NCBI GenBank assembly: GCA_031424795.1
Contig: JANPIC010000056.1
Location: 1 to 64,000 of the forward strand
Origin: Aalborgiella sp031424795
GTDB lineage: Bacteria > Pseudomonadota > Gammaproteobacteria > Burkholderiales > Burkholderiaceae_C
Direction: 5' to 3'
DNA length: 64,000 nucleotides
Each line of letters starts with the position of its first letter. Position 1 is the stretch's first letter. The notes beneath the pieces are model-generated. The model had not been told where the DNA came from, did no database searches, and saw only the letters and a program-made list of their open reading frames with translations. Below are positions 50,797 to 59,377 of the stretch, piece by piece. The position numbers and the translations under genes are program-made.

Positions 50797-50825
50797 TTGG
50801 CAGAGCGCTCATTTGCTGGCACAAT
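50797..50825 (+). promoter_or_regulatory. Candidate promoter of sucA-odhB-lpdA
   Basis: TTGGCA and CACAAT are 17 bases apart, a fair match to the sigma-70 consensus. It begins 28 bases after phoR and would give a leader of about 115 bases. Confidence 0.5.
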
Positions 50826-50913
50826 AGGGGGTGTTACCTAGGCCCTTCCTGCCACAGTCGCATCCGCTAACCGGTTAAGCCGTGTCGCGGAAGGTTATTA
50901 AAACTAAACTTGA

Positions 50914-50936
50914 GTTTCCTAAAGGGAAACGGAGGT
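50914..50936 (+). other. Hairpin abutting the sucA ribosome site
   Basis: Arms GTTTCC and GGAAAC with a five-base loop end at 50930, immediately before the GGAGGT ribosome site (50931-50936), which lies ten bases ahead of the sucA ATG. The stem does not mask the site, but it could affect initiation by stacking or by binding a factor. Confidence 0.55.
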
Positions 50937-50946
50937 CAGCGGAAAA

Positions 50947-53832
50947 ATGAGTCAATCACCTACGACGCAGCCAAATGGCTCAGTCTATCAAGCCTATTCA
51001 GGCAATACATTCCTGTTCGGCGGCAATGCGCCCTATGTCGAAGAGATGTATGAAAATTACTTAGCCAATCCGGGCAGTGTGCCGGATAGCTGGCGCGATT
51101 ATTTCGACGCTTTGCAATATGTGCCCGCCGTGGACGGTAGCAATACCAAAGACGTGCCACATTTGCCTGTGATCAACGCTTTCGCTGACCGCGCCAAACA
51201 AGGTGGCACCAAAGTGGTTATGGGTAGCGCGGATGCCGAAATGGGCCGCAAACGCACGTCTGTTCAGCAATTAATCGCCGCGTATCGCAATGTAGGAGCG
51301 CGCTGGGCTGATTTAGACCCACTCAAGCGCACTGAGCGCGACAAAATTCCAGATTTGGAGCCGTCTTTTTACGGTTTCAGCGATGCGGATCAAGAGGCAG
51401 TGTTTGATACCAGTAACACCTTCTTCGGCAAAAACAGCATGAGCTTGCGTGAGTTGATGAATGCTTTGCGTGAGACCTATTGCGGCACCATTGGCGCAGA
51501 ATTTATGTACAACACTGACCAAGCGAAAAAACGTTGGTGGCAACAAAAGTTGGAAAGTGTGCGTAGCAAGCCGAGTTTGTCTGCTGATAAAAAGCTGCAT
51601 ATCTTGGATAGATTAACGGCAGCTGAAGGTTTGGAGCGCTTTTTGCACACCAAATATGTGGGGCAAAAACGCTTCTCATTAGAAGGTGGTGAGAGCTTCA
51701 TCGTCAGTATGGATGAATTGATTCAACGCGGTGGCAGCATGGGGTTGCAAGAAATTGTGATCGGTATGGCTCATCGCGGTCGTTTAAACGTTTTGGTGAA
51801 CTCATTGGGCAAAGTGCCGGCAGATTTGTTTGCTGAGTTTGACCATACCGCGCCAGAAGACTTGCCAAGCGGTGACGTTAAATACCACCAGGGTTTCAGT
51901 TCTGATGTGACCACCCCGGGCGGCCCGGTGCATTTGACATTGGCTTTTAACCCGTCACACCTAGAAATCGTCAACCCAGTGGTTGAAGGCTCAGTACGTG
52001 CCCGTATGGACAGACGCGCTGACCCACAAGGTAAACAAGTATTGCCAGTGTTGGTGCATGGTGATGCGGCTTTTGCCGGCCAAGGCGTGGTCATGGAAAC
52101 TTTGGCTTTGGCTGAAACCCGCGGTTACTTTACTGGCGGTACGGTGCACATCGTCATCAACAACCAAATCGGTTTTACCACCAGCGACCCGCGTGACAGC
52201 CGCTCAACGCTGTACTGCTCTGACGTCGTGAAAATGATTGAAGCGCCAGTGTTGCATGTCAATGGCGACGACCCAGAAGCCGTGGTGTTGGCCACACAAT
52301 GGGCTTTGGAATACCGTATGGAGTTCCAAAAAGATGTGGTCGTTGACATTATTTGTTTCCGTAAATTGGGGCATAACGAGCAAGACACACCAGCGCTCAC
52401 GCAGCCTTTGATGTACAAGAAAATTACTGCTCACCCAGGCACGCGCAAGCTGTATGCTGACAAGTTGACTACGCAAGGAATGGGCGCAACGTTGGGCGAC
52501 GACATGGTCAAATCCATGCGCGCTGCTTTAGATGCAGGTAAAAATACGTTTAACCCCGTCATCACCAACTTTAAAAACAAGTTCGCGGTTGATTGGCTGC
52601 CGTACTTGAGCAAAAAGTGGACAGATGCAGGTGATACGTCGATTCCTATGGCCGAGTGGAAGCGCTTGGCAGAGAAAATCACAACGATTCCCGACAGCGT
52701 TGCGCCCCACCAGTTGGTGAAAAAGGTCTATGCAGACCGCGCGGCTATGGGTCGTGGTGAAATACCTGTGGATTGGGGCATGGGAGAGCACATGGCTTTC
52801 GCTTCACTGGTGGCAAGTGGTTACCCGGTGCGTTTGTCTGGCGAAGACTGCGGTCGTGGCACGTTCACACACCGCCACGCTGTGATTCACGATCAAAATC
52901 GTGAAAAGTTTGACGAAGGCACCTACACACCGTTGCAAAACGTGTCGCCAACGCAAGCCCCGTTTGTAGTGATTGATTCAATTTTGTCTGAAGAAGCCGT
53001 GCTGGCTTTTGAATATGGCTACGCTTCAAACGATCCAAATACATTTGTGATTTGGGAAGCACAATTTGGCGACTTTGCCAATGGTGCCCAGGTCGTGATT
53101 GACCAATTTATCGCCAGTGGTGAAGTGAAGTGGGGTCGCGTGAACGGCATCACTTTGATGCTGCCACATGGTTATGAAGGCCAAGGCCCAGAGCATAGCT
53201 CTGCACGCTTGGAGCGCTTTATGCAATTGAGCGCTGATACCAATATGCAAGTGGTACAACCGACAACAGCCAGCCAGATTTTCCATATCCTGCGTCGCCA
53301 GATGGTGCGTAATTTGCGCAAACCGTTGATCATCATGACGCCAAAGTCGCTCTTGCGCGCTAAAGATGCAGCATCGCCGCTGTCTGAATTCACCAAAGGC
53401 ATGTTCCAAACGGTCATTCCTGAGAACAAAGAACTCAAGGCAGATAAGGTTAAGCGCGTGGTTGCGTGCTCTGGCAAGGTCTACTACGACTTGGTTAAGC
53501 GCCGCGAAGAAGGCGGTCATGACGACACAGCCATCATCCGCGTTGAGCAGTTGTACCCATTCCCGCACAAGGCTTTTGCAACTGAGTTGAAAAAATTTCC
53601 AAATGCAACAGATGTCGTGTGGTGTCAAGACGAGCCACAAAACCAAGGTGCTTGGTTCTTTGTGCAGCACTACATCCATGAAAACATGACGGATGGGCAA
53701 AAGCTGGGCTATGCAGGCCGTGCCGCTTCTGCTTCACCGGCTGTGGGTTATTCGCATCTGCACCAAGAGCAGCTAAAAGCGCTCTTAGATGCAGCATTTG
53801 GCAAGCTCAAAGGTTTTGTCCTCACAAAATAA
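50947..53832 (+). CDS. sucA: 2-oxoglutarate dehydrogenase E1 component
   Basis: A 961-residue thiamine diphosphate enzyme that decarboxylates 2-oxoglutarate in the TCA cycle. The N-terminus has the E2-contact helix FLFGGNAPYVEEMYENYLANPGSVPDSWRDYF; motifs include IGMAHRGRLNVLVN, GDAAFAGQGVVMETLAL, VHIVINNQIGFTTSDP (cofactor site) and a C-terminal transketolase-like half with LPHGYEGQGPEHSSARLERF. Length is slightly above the E. coli value of 933. odhB and lpdA follow, completing the complex. Confidence 0.97.
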   Translation: MSQSPTTQPNGSVYQAYSGNTFLFGGNAPYVEEMYENYLANPGSVPDSWRDYFDALQYVPAVDGSNTKDVPHLPVINAFADRAKQGGTKVVMGSADAEMGRKRTSVQQLIAAYRNVGARWADLDPLKRTERDKIPDLEPSFYGFSDADQEAVFDTSNTFFGKNSMSLRELMNALRETYCGTIGAEFMYNTDQAKKRWWQQKLESVRSKPSLSADKKLHILDRLTAAEGLERFLHTKYVGQKRFSLEGGESFIVSMDELIQRGGSMGLQEIVIGMAHRGRLNVLVNSLGKVPADLFAEFDHTAPEDLPSGDVKYHQGFSSDVTTPGGPVHLTLAFNPSHLEIVNPVVEGSVRARMDRRADPQGKQVLPVLVHGDAAFAGQGVVMETLALAETRGYFTGGTVHIVINNQIGFTTSDPRDSRSTLYCSDVVKMIEAPVLHVNGDDPEAVVLATQWALEYRMEFQKDVVVDIICFRKLGHNEQDTPALTQPLMYKKITAHPGTRKLYADKLTTQGMGATLGDDMVKSMRAALDAGKNTFNPVITNFKNKFAVDWLPYLSKKWTDAGDTSIPMAEWKRLAEKITTIPDSVAPHQLVKKVYADRAAMGRGEIPVDWGMGEHMAFASLVASGYPVRLSGEDCGRGTFTHRHAVIHDQNREKFDEGTYTPLQNVSPTQAPFVVIDSILSEEAVLAFEYGYASNDPNTFVIWEAQFGDFANGAQVVIDQFIASGEVKWGRVNGITLMLPHGYEGQGPEHSSARLERFMQLSADTNMQVVQPTTASQIFHILRRQMVRNLRKPLIIMTPKSLLRAKDAASPLSEFTKGMFQTVIPENKELKADKVKRVVACSGKVYYDLVKRREEGGHDDTAIIRVEQLYPFPHKAFATELKKFPNATDVVWCQDEPQNQGAWFFVQHYIHENMTDGQKLGYAGRAASASPAVGYSHLHQEQLKALLDAAFGKLKGFVLTK

Positions 53833-53867
53833 ACACTTATAAATCAAAGACATATTGAAAGAATATC

Positions 53868-55145
53868 ATGGCTATCATTGAAGTAAAAGTCCCCCAACTG
53901 TCTGAATCTGTGGCGGAAGCCACCATGTTGACATGGAAGAAAAAAGCGGGCGAATTTGTCGCAGTAGACGAAATTTTGATCGAAATCGAGACAGATAAAG
54001 TCGTTTTAGAAGTACCTGCACCGAGTGCGGGTGTCCTTGCAGAAATCATTGTGGGTGACGGCGCTACCGTTGCTGCTGAGCAATTGATTGCTCGCATCGA
54101 CACCGAAGGCAAAGCTGGTGCTGCTGCTTCAGCTCCTGCACCTGCACCTGCCGCACAAGCGGCTGCTGTTGCTGCGCCCACAGCGGCTGTAGCTACTGGT
54201 GGTTCTATGGCTGGAGTCGCTATGCCAGCTGCCGCTAAATTGATGGCTGACAATCAGTTAGCAAGTGGCTCAGTCGCAGGCTCTGGTAAAGATGGTCGCG
54301 TCACAAAAGGAGATGTGTTGAGCGCTGTTGCCACCGGTTCTGCAACTGCGAACGCTATTAATAGCATAGCTGTTCAGGCAGTAAATACGCCGACTACAGT
54401 CAAATTATTACCTCAAGTTGTAACAAATTCGCCAAATCTGGGTGATCGCCCAGAGCAACGCGTTCCGATGAGCCGTTTGCGTGCTCGCGTGGCTGAGCGT
54501 TTGCTGCAATCGCAATCTACCAACGCCATTTTGACCACGTTCAACGAGATCAACATGGCGCCAGTGTTAGACATGCGTAAGCGTATGCAAGAGAAGTTCG
54601 AAAAAGAGCATGGCGTCAAGCTCGGTTTTATGAGCTTTTTCGTCAAAGCAGCCGTTCACGCTTTGAAGAAATTCCCAGTTTTGAATGCTAGTGTTGATGG
54701 TACGGATATTGTTTACCACGGCTACTTTGACATTGGTATCGCAGTCGGTTCACCACGCGGCTTGGTGGTGCCCATTTTGCGCAATGCGGATCAAATGAGT
54801 TTTGCTGACATCGAGAAGAAAATTGCAGAATTTGGCGTCAAAGCACGTGATGGGAAGCTGGGCATGGACGACATGACTGGTGGAACTTTCTCTATCAGCA
54901 ATGGTGGCACCTTCGGCTCTATGCTGTCCACACCGATCATTAACCCACCACAAAGCGCGATTTTAGGCATTCATGCCACCAAAGATCGCGCCGTGGTTGA
55001 AAACGGCCAAGTCGTGGTTCGCCCCATGAACTACTTCGCCATGAGCTACGACCACCGTATCATCGACGGCCGCGAAGCTGTGCTTGGCTTGGTTGCCATC
55101 AAAGATGCGATGGAAGACCCAGCGCGTTTGTTGTTTGACATCTAA
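53868..55145 (+). CDS. odhB: 2-oxoglutarate dehydrogenase E2 (dihydrolipoyl succinyltransferase)
   Basis: A 425-residue E2. Lipoyl domain residues 1-77 with the lipoylated Lys in EIETDKVVLEVPAP, an Ala/Pro-rich hinge, a peripheral-subunit binding domain (about 115-150; MPAAAKLMADNQL, GSGKDGRVTKGDVL) and a catalytic domain from about 200 with the active motif YDHRIIDGREAV near the end. Residues 163-178 (AINSIAVQAVNTPTTV) fall in the second hinge and come from a copy of the 46-base repeat, a site expected to tolerate extra residues. Confidence 0.97.
   Translation: MAIIEVKVPQLSESVAEATMLTWKKKAGEFVAVDEILIEIETDKVVLEVPAPSAGVLAEIIVGDGATVAAEQLIARIDTEGKAGAAASAPAPAPAAQAAAVAAPTAAVATGGSMAGVAMPAAAKLMADNQLASGSVAGSGKDGRVTKGDVLSAVATGSATANAINSIAVQAVNTPTTVKLLPQVVTNSPNLGDRPEQRVPMSRLRARVAERLLQSQSTNAILTTFNEINMAPVLDMRKRMQEKFEKEHGVKLGFMSFFVKAAVHALKKFPVLNASVDGTDIVYHGYFDIGIAVGSPRGLVVPILRNADQMSFADIEKKIAEFGVKARDGKLGMDDMTGGTFSISNGGTFGSMLSTPIINPPQSAILGIHATKDRAVVENGQVVVRPMNYFAMSYDHRIIDGREAVLGLVAIKDAMEDPARLLFDI
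54354..54399 (+). repeat. 46-base repeat, copy in odhB
   Basis: GCTATTAATAGCATAGC is followed by TCAGGCAGTAAATACGC and CGACTACAG. It is in the forward orientation relative to the gene and sits in the flexible linker before the catalytic domain. Confidence 0.85.
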
Positions 55146-55163
55146 GTTTGAAGGAACTAAAAA

Positions 55164-56582
55164 ATGTCTAAACAATTTGATGTCGTTGTTATTGGAGGCG
55201 GCCCTGGTGGCTATATTGCGGCTATTCGCGCTGCGCAGTTGGGTTTTAACGTTGCTTGTATCGATGAGTGGAAAAATGCCAAGGGTGGCTCCGCTTTAGG
55301 TGGCACATGTACCAATGTGGGCTGCATTCCGTCGAAAGCTTTGCTGCAATCTTCAGAGCATTTTGACCATGCCAGCCACCACTTTGCCGAACATGGTATT
55401 GAGGTCAAAGACATCAGTCTTGATGTTGCTAAGATGGTGGCTCGCAAAGACACCGTGGTGAAGCAAAACAACGATGGCATTGTGTATTTGTTCAAAAAGA
55501 ACAAAGTTACTTTCTTCCACGGCCGCGGTTCGTTTGTCGCGGCTAAGGACGGCGGCTATGAAATCAAAGCTGGCGAAGAGTTGATTCAAGGCAAGCACAT
55601 CATCGTGGCTACTGGTTCAAATGCGCGCGCTTTGCCAGGCACACCGTTTGATGAAGAAAACATCTTGTCTAACGACGGTGCTTTGCGCATTGGTGCTGTA
55701 CCTAAGAAATTGGCTTTGATTGGCTCTGGTGTGATCGGCCTAGAAATGGGTTCCGTTTGGCGTCGTTTGGGCTCTGATGTGACGATTTTGGAAGGCCTAC
55801 CGACTTTCCTCGGTGCAGTAGATGAGCAAATCGCCAAAGAGGCGCACAAAGCGTTTGTGAAGCAAGGATTGAAGATTGAGTTGGGCGTCAAAGTCGGTGA
55901 GATTAAAAATGGCAAAAAAGCTGTTTCTATCGCTTACACCAATGCCAAAGGTGAAGCGCAAACGCTTGACGTAGATAAACTGATTATCTCGATTGGCCGT
56001 GTTGCAAATACCATTGGCTTGGGTGTTGAAACTATTGGCTTGGTACTGGACGAGCGTGGCGCGATTGTGGTGGATGGTGATTGCAAAACCAATTTGCCAA
56101 ACGTGTGGGCGGTGGGTGACGTAGTACGCGGCCCGATGCTGGCACACAAAGCCGAAGAAGAGGGCGTGGCGGTGGCAGAGCGCATCGCTGGTCAGCATGG
56201 GCACGTCAACTTCAATACCATCCCTTGGGTCATCTATACCAATCCAGAAATTGCATGGGTAGGTCAGACCGAGCAGCAGCTTAAAGCGGCTGGACGTGCG
56301 TACAAGGCTGGCACATTCCCCTTCATGGCCAACGGCCGTGCGCGGGCTTTGGGCGATACCACAGGCATGGTCAAGATGCTGGCGGATGCTATTACTGACG
56401 AAATTTTGGGTGTACATATTGTCGGACCAATGGCGAGTGAGTTGATTGCTGAATGTGTTGTGGCGATGGAATTCAGAGCAAGTGCTGAAGATATTGCACG
56501 TATTTGTCACGCGCATCCATCACTTTCAGAGGCGACCAAAGAAGCTGCTTTGGCGGTTGATAAGCGCACTTTGAATTTCTAA
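55164..56582 (+). CDS. lpdA: Dihydrolipoyl dehydrogenase (E3)
   Basis: A 472-residue flavoenzyme that reoxidises dihydrolipoamide with NAD+. FAD motif VVVIGGGPGGYIAAIRAAQLG, redox disulfide GGTCTNVGCIPSKALL (about 49-64), NAD site LALIGSGVIGLEMGSVWRRLG, a second FAD contact NVWAVGDVVRGPMLAHKAEEEG, and the catalytic His-Glu pair in CHAHPSLSEATKEA. It is 18 bases after odhB and is dedicated to this complex by position. Confidence 0.97.
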   Translation: MSKQFDVVVIGGGPGGYIAAIRAAQLGFNVACIDEWKNAKGGSALGGTCTNVGCIPSKALLQSSEHFDHASHHFAEHGIEVKDISLDVAKMVARKDTVVKQNNDGIVYLFKKNKVTFFHGRGSFVAAKDGGYEIKAGEELIQGKHIIVATGSNARALPGTPFDEENILSNDGALRIGAVPKKLALIGSGVIGLEMGSVWRRLGSDVTILEGLPTFLGAVDEQIAKEAHKAFVKQGLKIELGVKVGEIKNGKKAVSIAYTNAKGEAQTLDVDKLIISIGRVANTIGLGVETIGLVLDERGAIVVDGDCKTNLPNVWAVGDVVRGPMLAHKAEEEGVAVAERIAGQHGHVNFNTIPWVIYTNPEIAWVGQTEQQLKAAGRAYKAGTFPFMANGRARALGDTTGMVKMLADAITDEILGVHIVGPMASELIAECVVAMEFRASAEDIARICHAHPSLSEATKEAALAVDKRTLNF

Positions 56583-56625
56583 GCATTCGATAAGTATTCG
56601 ATATGAGCATTGAGATATCCAAAAG

Positions 56626-57723
56626 ATGTCTGTATTAGCGGCGTACGAAGCTGAGTTGGCAACGCGGGGTTACAAAAGTGATCCCGCGCAGCTTGGGGCT
56701 GTGGTTGCGCTAGAGCGTTGTGCGCTTGAGTGGCGCGAATACAAGCAAAAACGCTCGAATGCTATTAAAAAATTGTTAAGCCATCCGCCAATTCCACGCG
56801 GTGTTTACCTATATGGTGGGGTAGGTCGTGGCAAGAGTTTCTTGATGGATTGTTTTTACAATGCCGTCCCCTTGAAGCGTAAAACGCGCCTACATTTTCA
56901 TGAATTCATGCGTGAAGTGCATCGTGAACTGCGTGATTTACAAGGCATCATTAACCCGTTGGACGAGTTGGCGAAACGCATGGCTAAGCGGTTTAAATTG
57001 ATTTGCTTTGACGAATTTCACGTTTCTGAAATCACGGATGCTTTGATCTTGCATCGCCTTTTGGCTGCATTGTTCGAGCAAGGCGTTGGCTTCATGACGA
57101 CTTCCAATTTCAAACCTGATGATTTGTACCCAGGCGGTATGCATAGAGACCGAATTTTGCCAGCGATTGCCTTGCTGAACGCGAATTTAGAAGTCATCAA
57201 CGTTGATAACGGAACCGATTACAGAAGCCGAACGCTTGAGCACATTGAGATGTACCATCAGCCGTGTGGGGCTGAAGCTGATGCAAAGATGACGGAAGCC
57301 TTCGAAAAATTGGCAGAATCAGCGGATGAAGACCCTGTGCTGCACATTGAAGCCAGAGAAATATATGCCAAACGCAAGGCTGGTGGGGTGGTGTGGTTTG
57401 ACTTCAAAACCTTGTGTGGCGGGCCAAGGTCGCAAAACGATTATCTTGAAATAGCAACCCAATTTCACACAGTTTTGCTTAGCAATGTGCCGGCTATGCC
57501 ACCGCGTTTGTCCAGTGAAGCTAGGCGTTTTACGTGGTTGGTAGATGTGTTGTATGACAGGCGCGTCAAGCTTATCATGTCGGCTGAAGTTGCTCCCGAA
57601 GCGTTATACACAGAAGGCCCGTTAGCGCACGAATTTCCACGCACCATTTCACGCATCAATGAAATGCAATCTGTCGAATATTTGAACCTAGAACGACGAT
57701 TGGTAAATACGGATTTGATATAA
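56626..57723 (+). CDS. zapE: Cell division protein ZapE (AFG1-type ATPase)
   Basis: A 365-residue P-loop ATPase of the AFG1 family; ZapE acts on FtsZ at the division ring in E. coli. Walker A GVYLYGGVGRGKSFLMDCFY is at about 63-82, Walker B KLICFDEFHVSEITDA at about 125-140, and the sensor region FMTTSNFKPDDLY follows. The second half has WFDFKTLCGGPRSQNDYLEIA and FTWLVDVLYDRRVKL. It follows lpdA after 43 bases, as in many betaproteobacteria. Confidence 0.92.
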   Translation: MSVLAAYEAELATRGYKSDPAQLGAVVALERCALEWREYKQKRSNAIKKLLSHPPIPRGVYLYGGVGRGKSFLMDCFYNAVPLKRKTRLHFHEFMREVHRELRDLQGIINPLDELAKRMAKRFKLICFDEFHVSEITDALILHRLLAALFEQGVGFMTTSNFKPDDLYPGGMHRDRILPAIALLNANLEVINVDNGTDYRSRTLEHIEMYHQPCGAEADAKMTEAFEKLAESADEDPVLHIEAREIYAKRKAGGVVWFDFKTLCGGPRSQNDYLEIATQFHTVLLSNVPAMPPRLSSEARRFTWLVDVLYDRRVKLIMSAEVAPEALYTEGPLAHEFPRTISRINEMQSVEYLNLERRLVNTDLI

Positions 57724-57743
57724 AAATCAATCAACTTTTTAAA

Positions 57744-58451
57744 ATGAAAAGTATTTTTTTTATTGTTTTTTTTATAACCATTCAGGCATATATCACGACG
57801 GCTACAGCTCAAAATAGTGATCTACAGAGTGCAACTGACGAGATTGCTTTAATTAAGCAAGAAAAGCATGCCATTGATGCCAATTTGAAGAAGCAAGAAG
57901 CGTTATGTTATAAAAAATTCGCCGTTAGTAGTTGCCTAAAAGATGCCAAAACTGAAGCGCAAACGGCATTGAATAAAATCAAACGTCGTGAGATTGAAAT
58001 CAAGGAACTTCAGCGCAGTGCAAAAGGCGAGTCAGATCTAAATAAAAAAGAAAAAACACTCGAAAGAAATACGCAAAACAACGGTGCAGAAGTTGCAGTG
58101 GGCGAGTCTACAGGCAAAGCTAAAGTCGTTAAAACGGCTAAACCAAGTCGGACTATCAAAACGGATGAAGAAATTTTGTCAGAAAAAAATGCAAAGGACA
58201 GATCGCGAGCAGAGGCTGCGAAAAAACGGCTTGACGATTCGAATCAGAAGCTAGCAGCTTCTCAAAAAAAAGCACAAATTAGAGCAAGTAAAAATAGTCA
58301 GTCAGCCGCTAACTTGGATAAATACAAGCAAAAATTGCTTCAAGCTGAATCGCACAAAGCAGCGATAGAAAAGGCAAATGTGGAGCGGAAGAAAGAAAAA
58401 TCAGCACCGCTTCCTATTCCCGCTTCTATACCTGATACTAAAGCACCTTAG
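57744..58451 (+). CDS. Secreted coiled-coil protein of unknown function
   Basis: A 235-residue exported protein. Residues 1-22 are a signal peptide (hydrophobic FFIVFFITIQAYI, cut after TATA-Q). The rest is charged and helical with heptad-like patterns (EIALIKQEKHAIDANLKKQE, ALNKIKRREIEIKELQR, KKRLDDSNQKLAASQKKA) and two Cys at about 52 and 60 that may form a disulfide. I recognise it only as a type found behind zapE in relatives. The signal-peptide DNA resembles the 3' half of the 46-base repeat. It ends one base from the convergent phosphatase gene. Confidence 0.6.
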   Translation: MKSIFFIVFFITIQAYITTATAQNSDLQSATDEIALIKQEKHAIDANLKKQEALCYKKFAVSSCLKDAKTEAQTALNKIKRREIEIKELQRSAKGESDLNKKEKTLERNTQNNGAEVAVGESTGKAKVVKTAKPSRTIKTDEEILSEKNAKDRSRAEAAKKRLDDSNQKLAASQKKAQIRASKNSQSAANLDKYKQKLLQAESHKAAIEKANVERKKEKSAPLPIPASIPDTKAP

Positions 58452-58452
58452 T

Positions 58453-59202
58453 TCAACTGTATTTCACAATCGCAATAGATAAATTATCGCCACGGCGTCT
58501 GCTTCTGGTTCGTGCAGTTGCGATGATTAATTCAGTAGCTTCTCTAGGATTGCAGTTTTCTAAAATTGAACCCATTTCAGTATCTTTGAAGTAAGGCCAA
58601 ACGCCATCGCTACAAGCCATGATGACATCACCACTTCGTAGTTTTCTGATGCTGTGATGCGCTATTCTTGGTTTTGCTTTGCTACCTAAACATTGTGTCA
58701 ATACATTTGACTGTGGGTGATTAACGGCTTGTTCAGGCGTTATTTCGTTGTTGTCTATTAAAGATTGAACATAAGAGTGATCCATTGATCTTAAGACAAG
58801 TTGGGCATCTCGAAAGTGATAAATTCGGGTATCGCCAACATGCGCCCAATGACATGCTCCCTCAGATGTAATTAAAAATGAAGCGTAAGTGGTGTGCGGT
58901 TGATCCGTTGAGGCAATAGCCGTTAACCCAATAACCAGATGTGCTTCGTCCGCGATTTTTTCGAGTAACTCTGGGGCATTATCAATTTTGGAGTCGAAAG
59001 ATTTGAAAAGTTGGTCGGCCGTTAGCATCACTTGATCAGCTGCCTTGCGCCCCCCCGTAAGACCACCCATACCGTCTGCAACGATGGCGAGAATACAGTT
59101 TGGTTCTCGCATGTTGCGAAACAAGCAAACTCGGTCTTGTTGACTTTCTCTGTCGCCCTGATGTGTGCCAGATGAGGCGCTGAATGAGATGGCTTTGGTC
59201 AT
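58453..59202 (-). CDS. PP2C-family serine/threonine phosphatase
   Basis: A 249-residue metal-dependent protein phosphatase of the PPM/PP2C (Stp) class. Metal-binding aspartates are in the start motif SGTHQGDRESQQDRV, ADGMGGLTGG (about 43-52) and ACSDGVWPYFKD (about 195-206), with NLSIAIVKYS at the end. No partner kinase gene is in the window; such genes often lie near type VI secretion or Ser/Thr kinase loci, but this one adjoins zapE and dinG-like genes. Confidence 0.88.
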   Translation of the reverse strand: MTKAISFSASSGTHQGDRESQQDRVCLFRNMREPNCILAIVADGMGGLTGGRKAADQVMLTADQLFKSFDSKIDNAPELLEKIADEAHLVIGLTAIASTDQPHTTYASFLITSEGACHWAHVGDTRIYHFRDAQLVLRSMDHSYVQSLIDNNEITPEQAVNHPQSNVLTQCLGSKAKPRIAHHSIRKLRSGDVIMACSDGVWPYFKDTEMGSILENCNPREATELIIATARTRSRRRGDNLSIAIVKYS

Positions 59203-59377
59203 ATACTGGCAGAGAAACGGATCAGGCTAAAGCAAAAATTGATCTGAAATTTAACGTTGTTGTGTTGAACTGTGGATATTATCCGACCAGATGTTGGTCA
59301 TCTGTCGTATAGATCAATTATTGGACCAACTATTTTTTGATAGCAAATGATACTGAGTTTTAGAAAACGTTTTACTG

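Noticed and set aside
59203..59377. Possible SOS (LexA) box ahead of the DinG-type helicase
   Set aside because: No CTGT-N8-ACAG pattern is present in the gap, only a short GACCA/TGGTC repeat.
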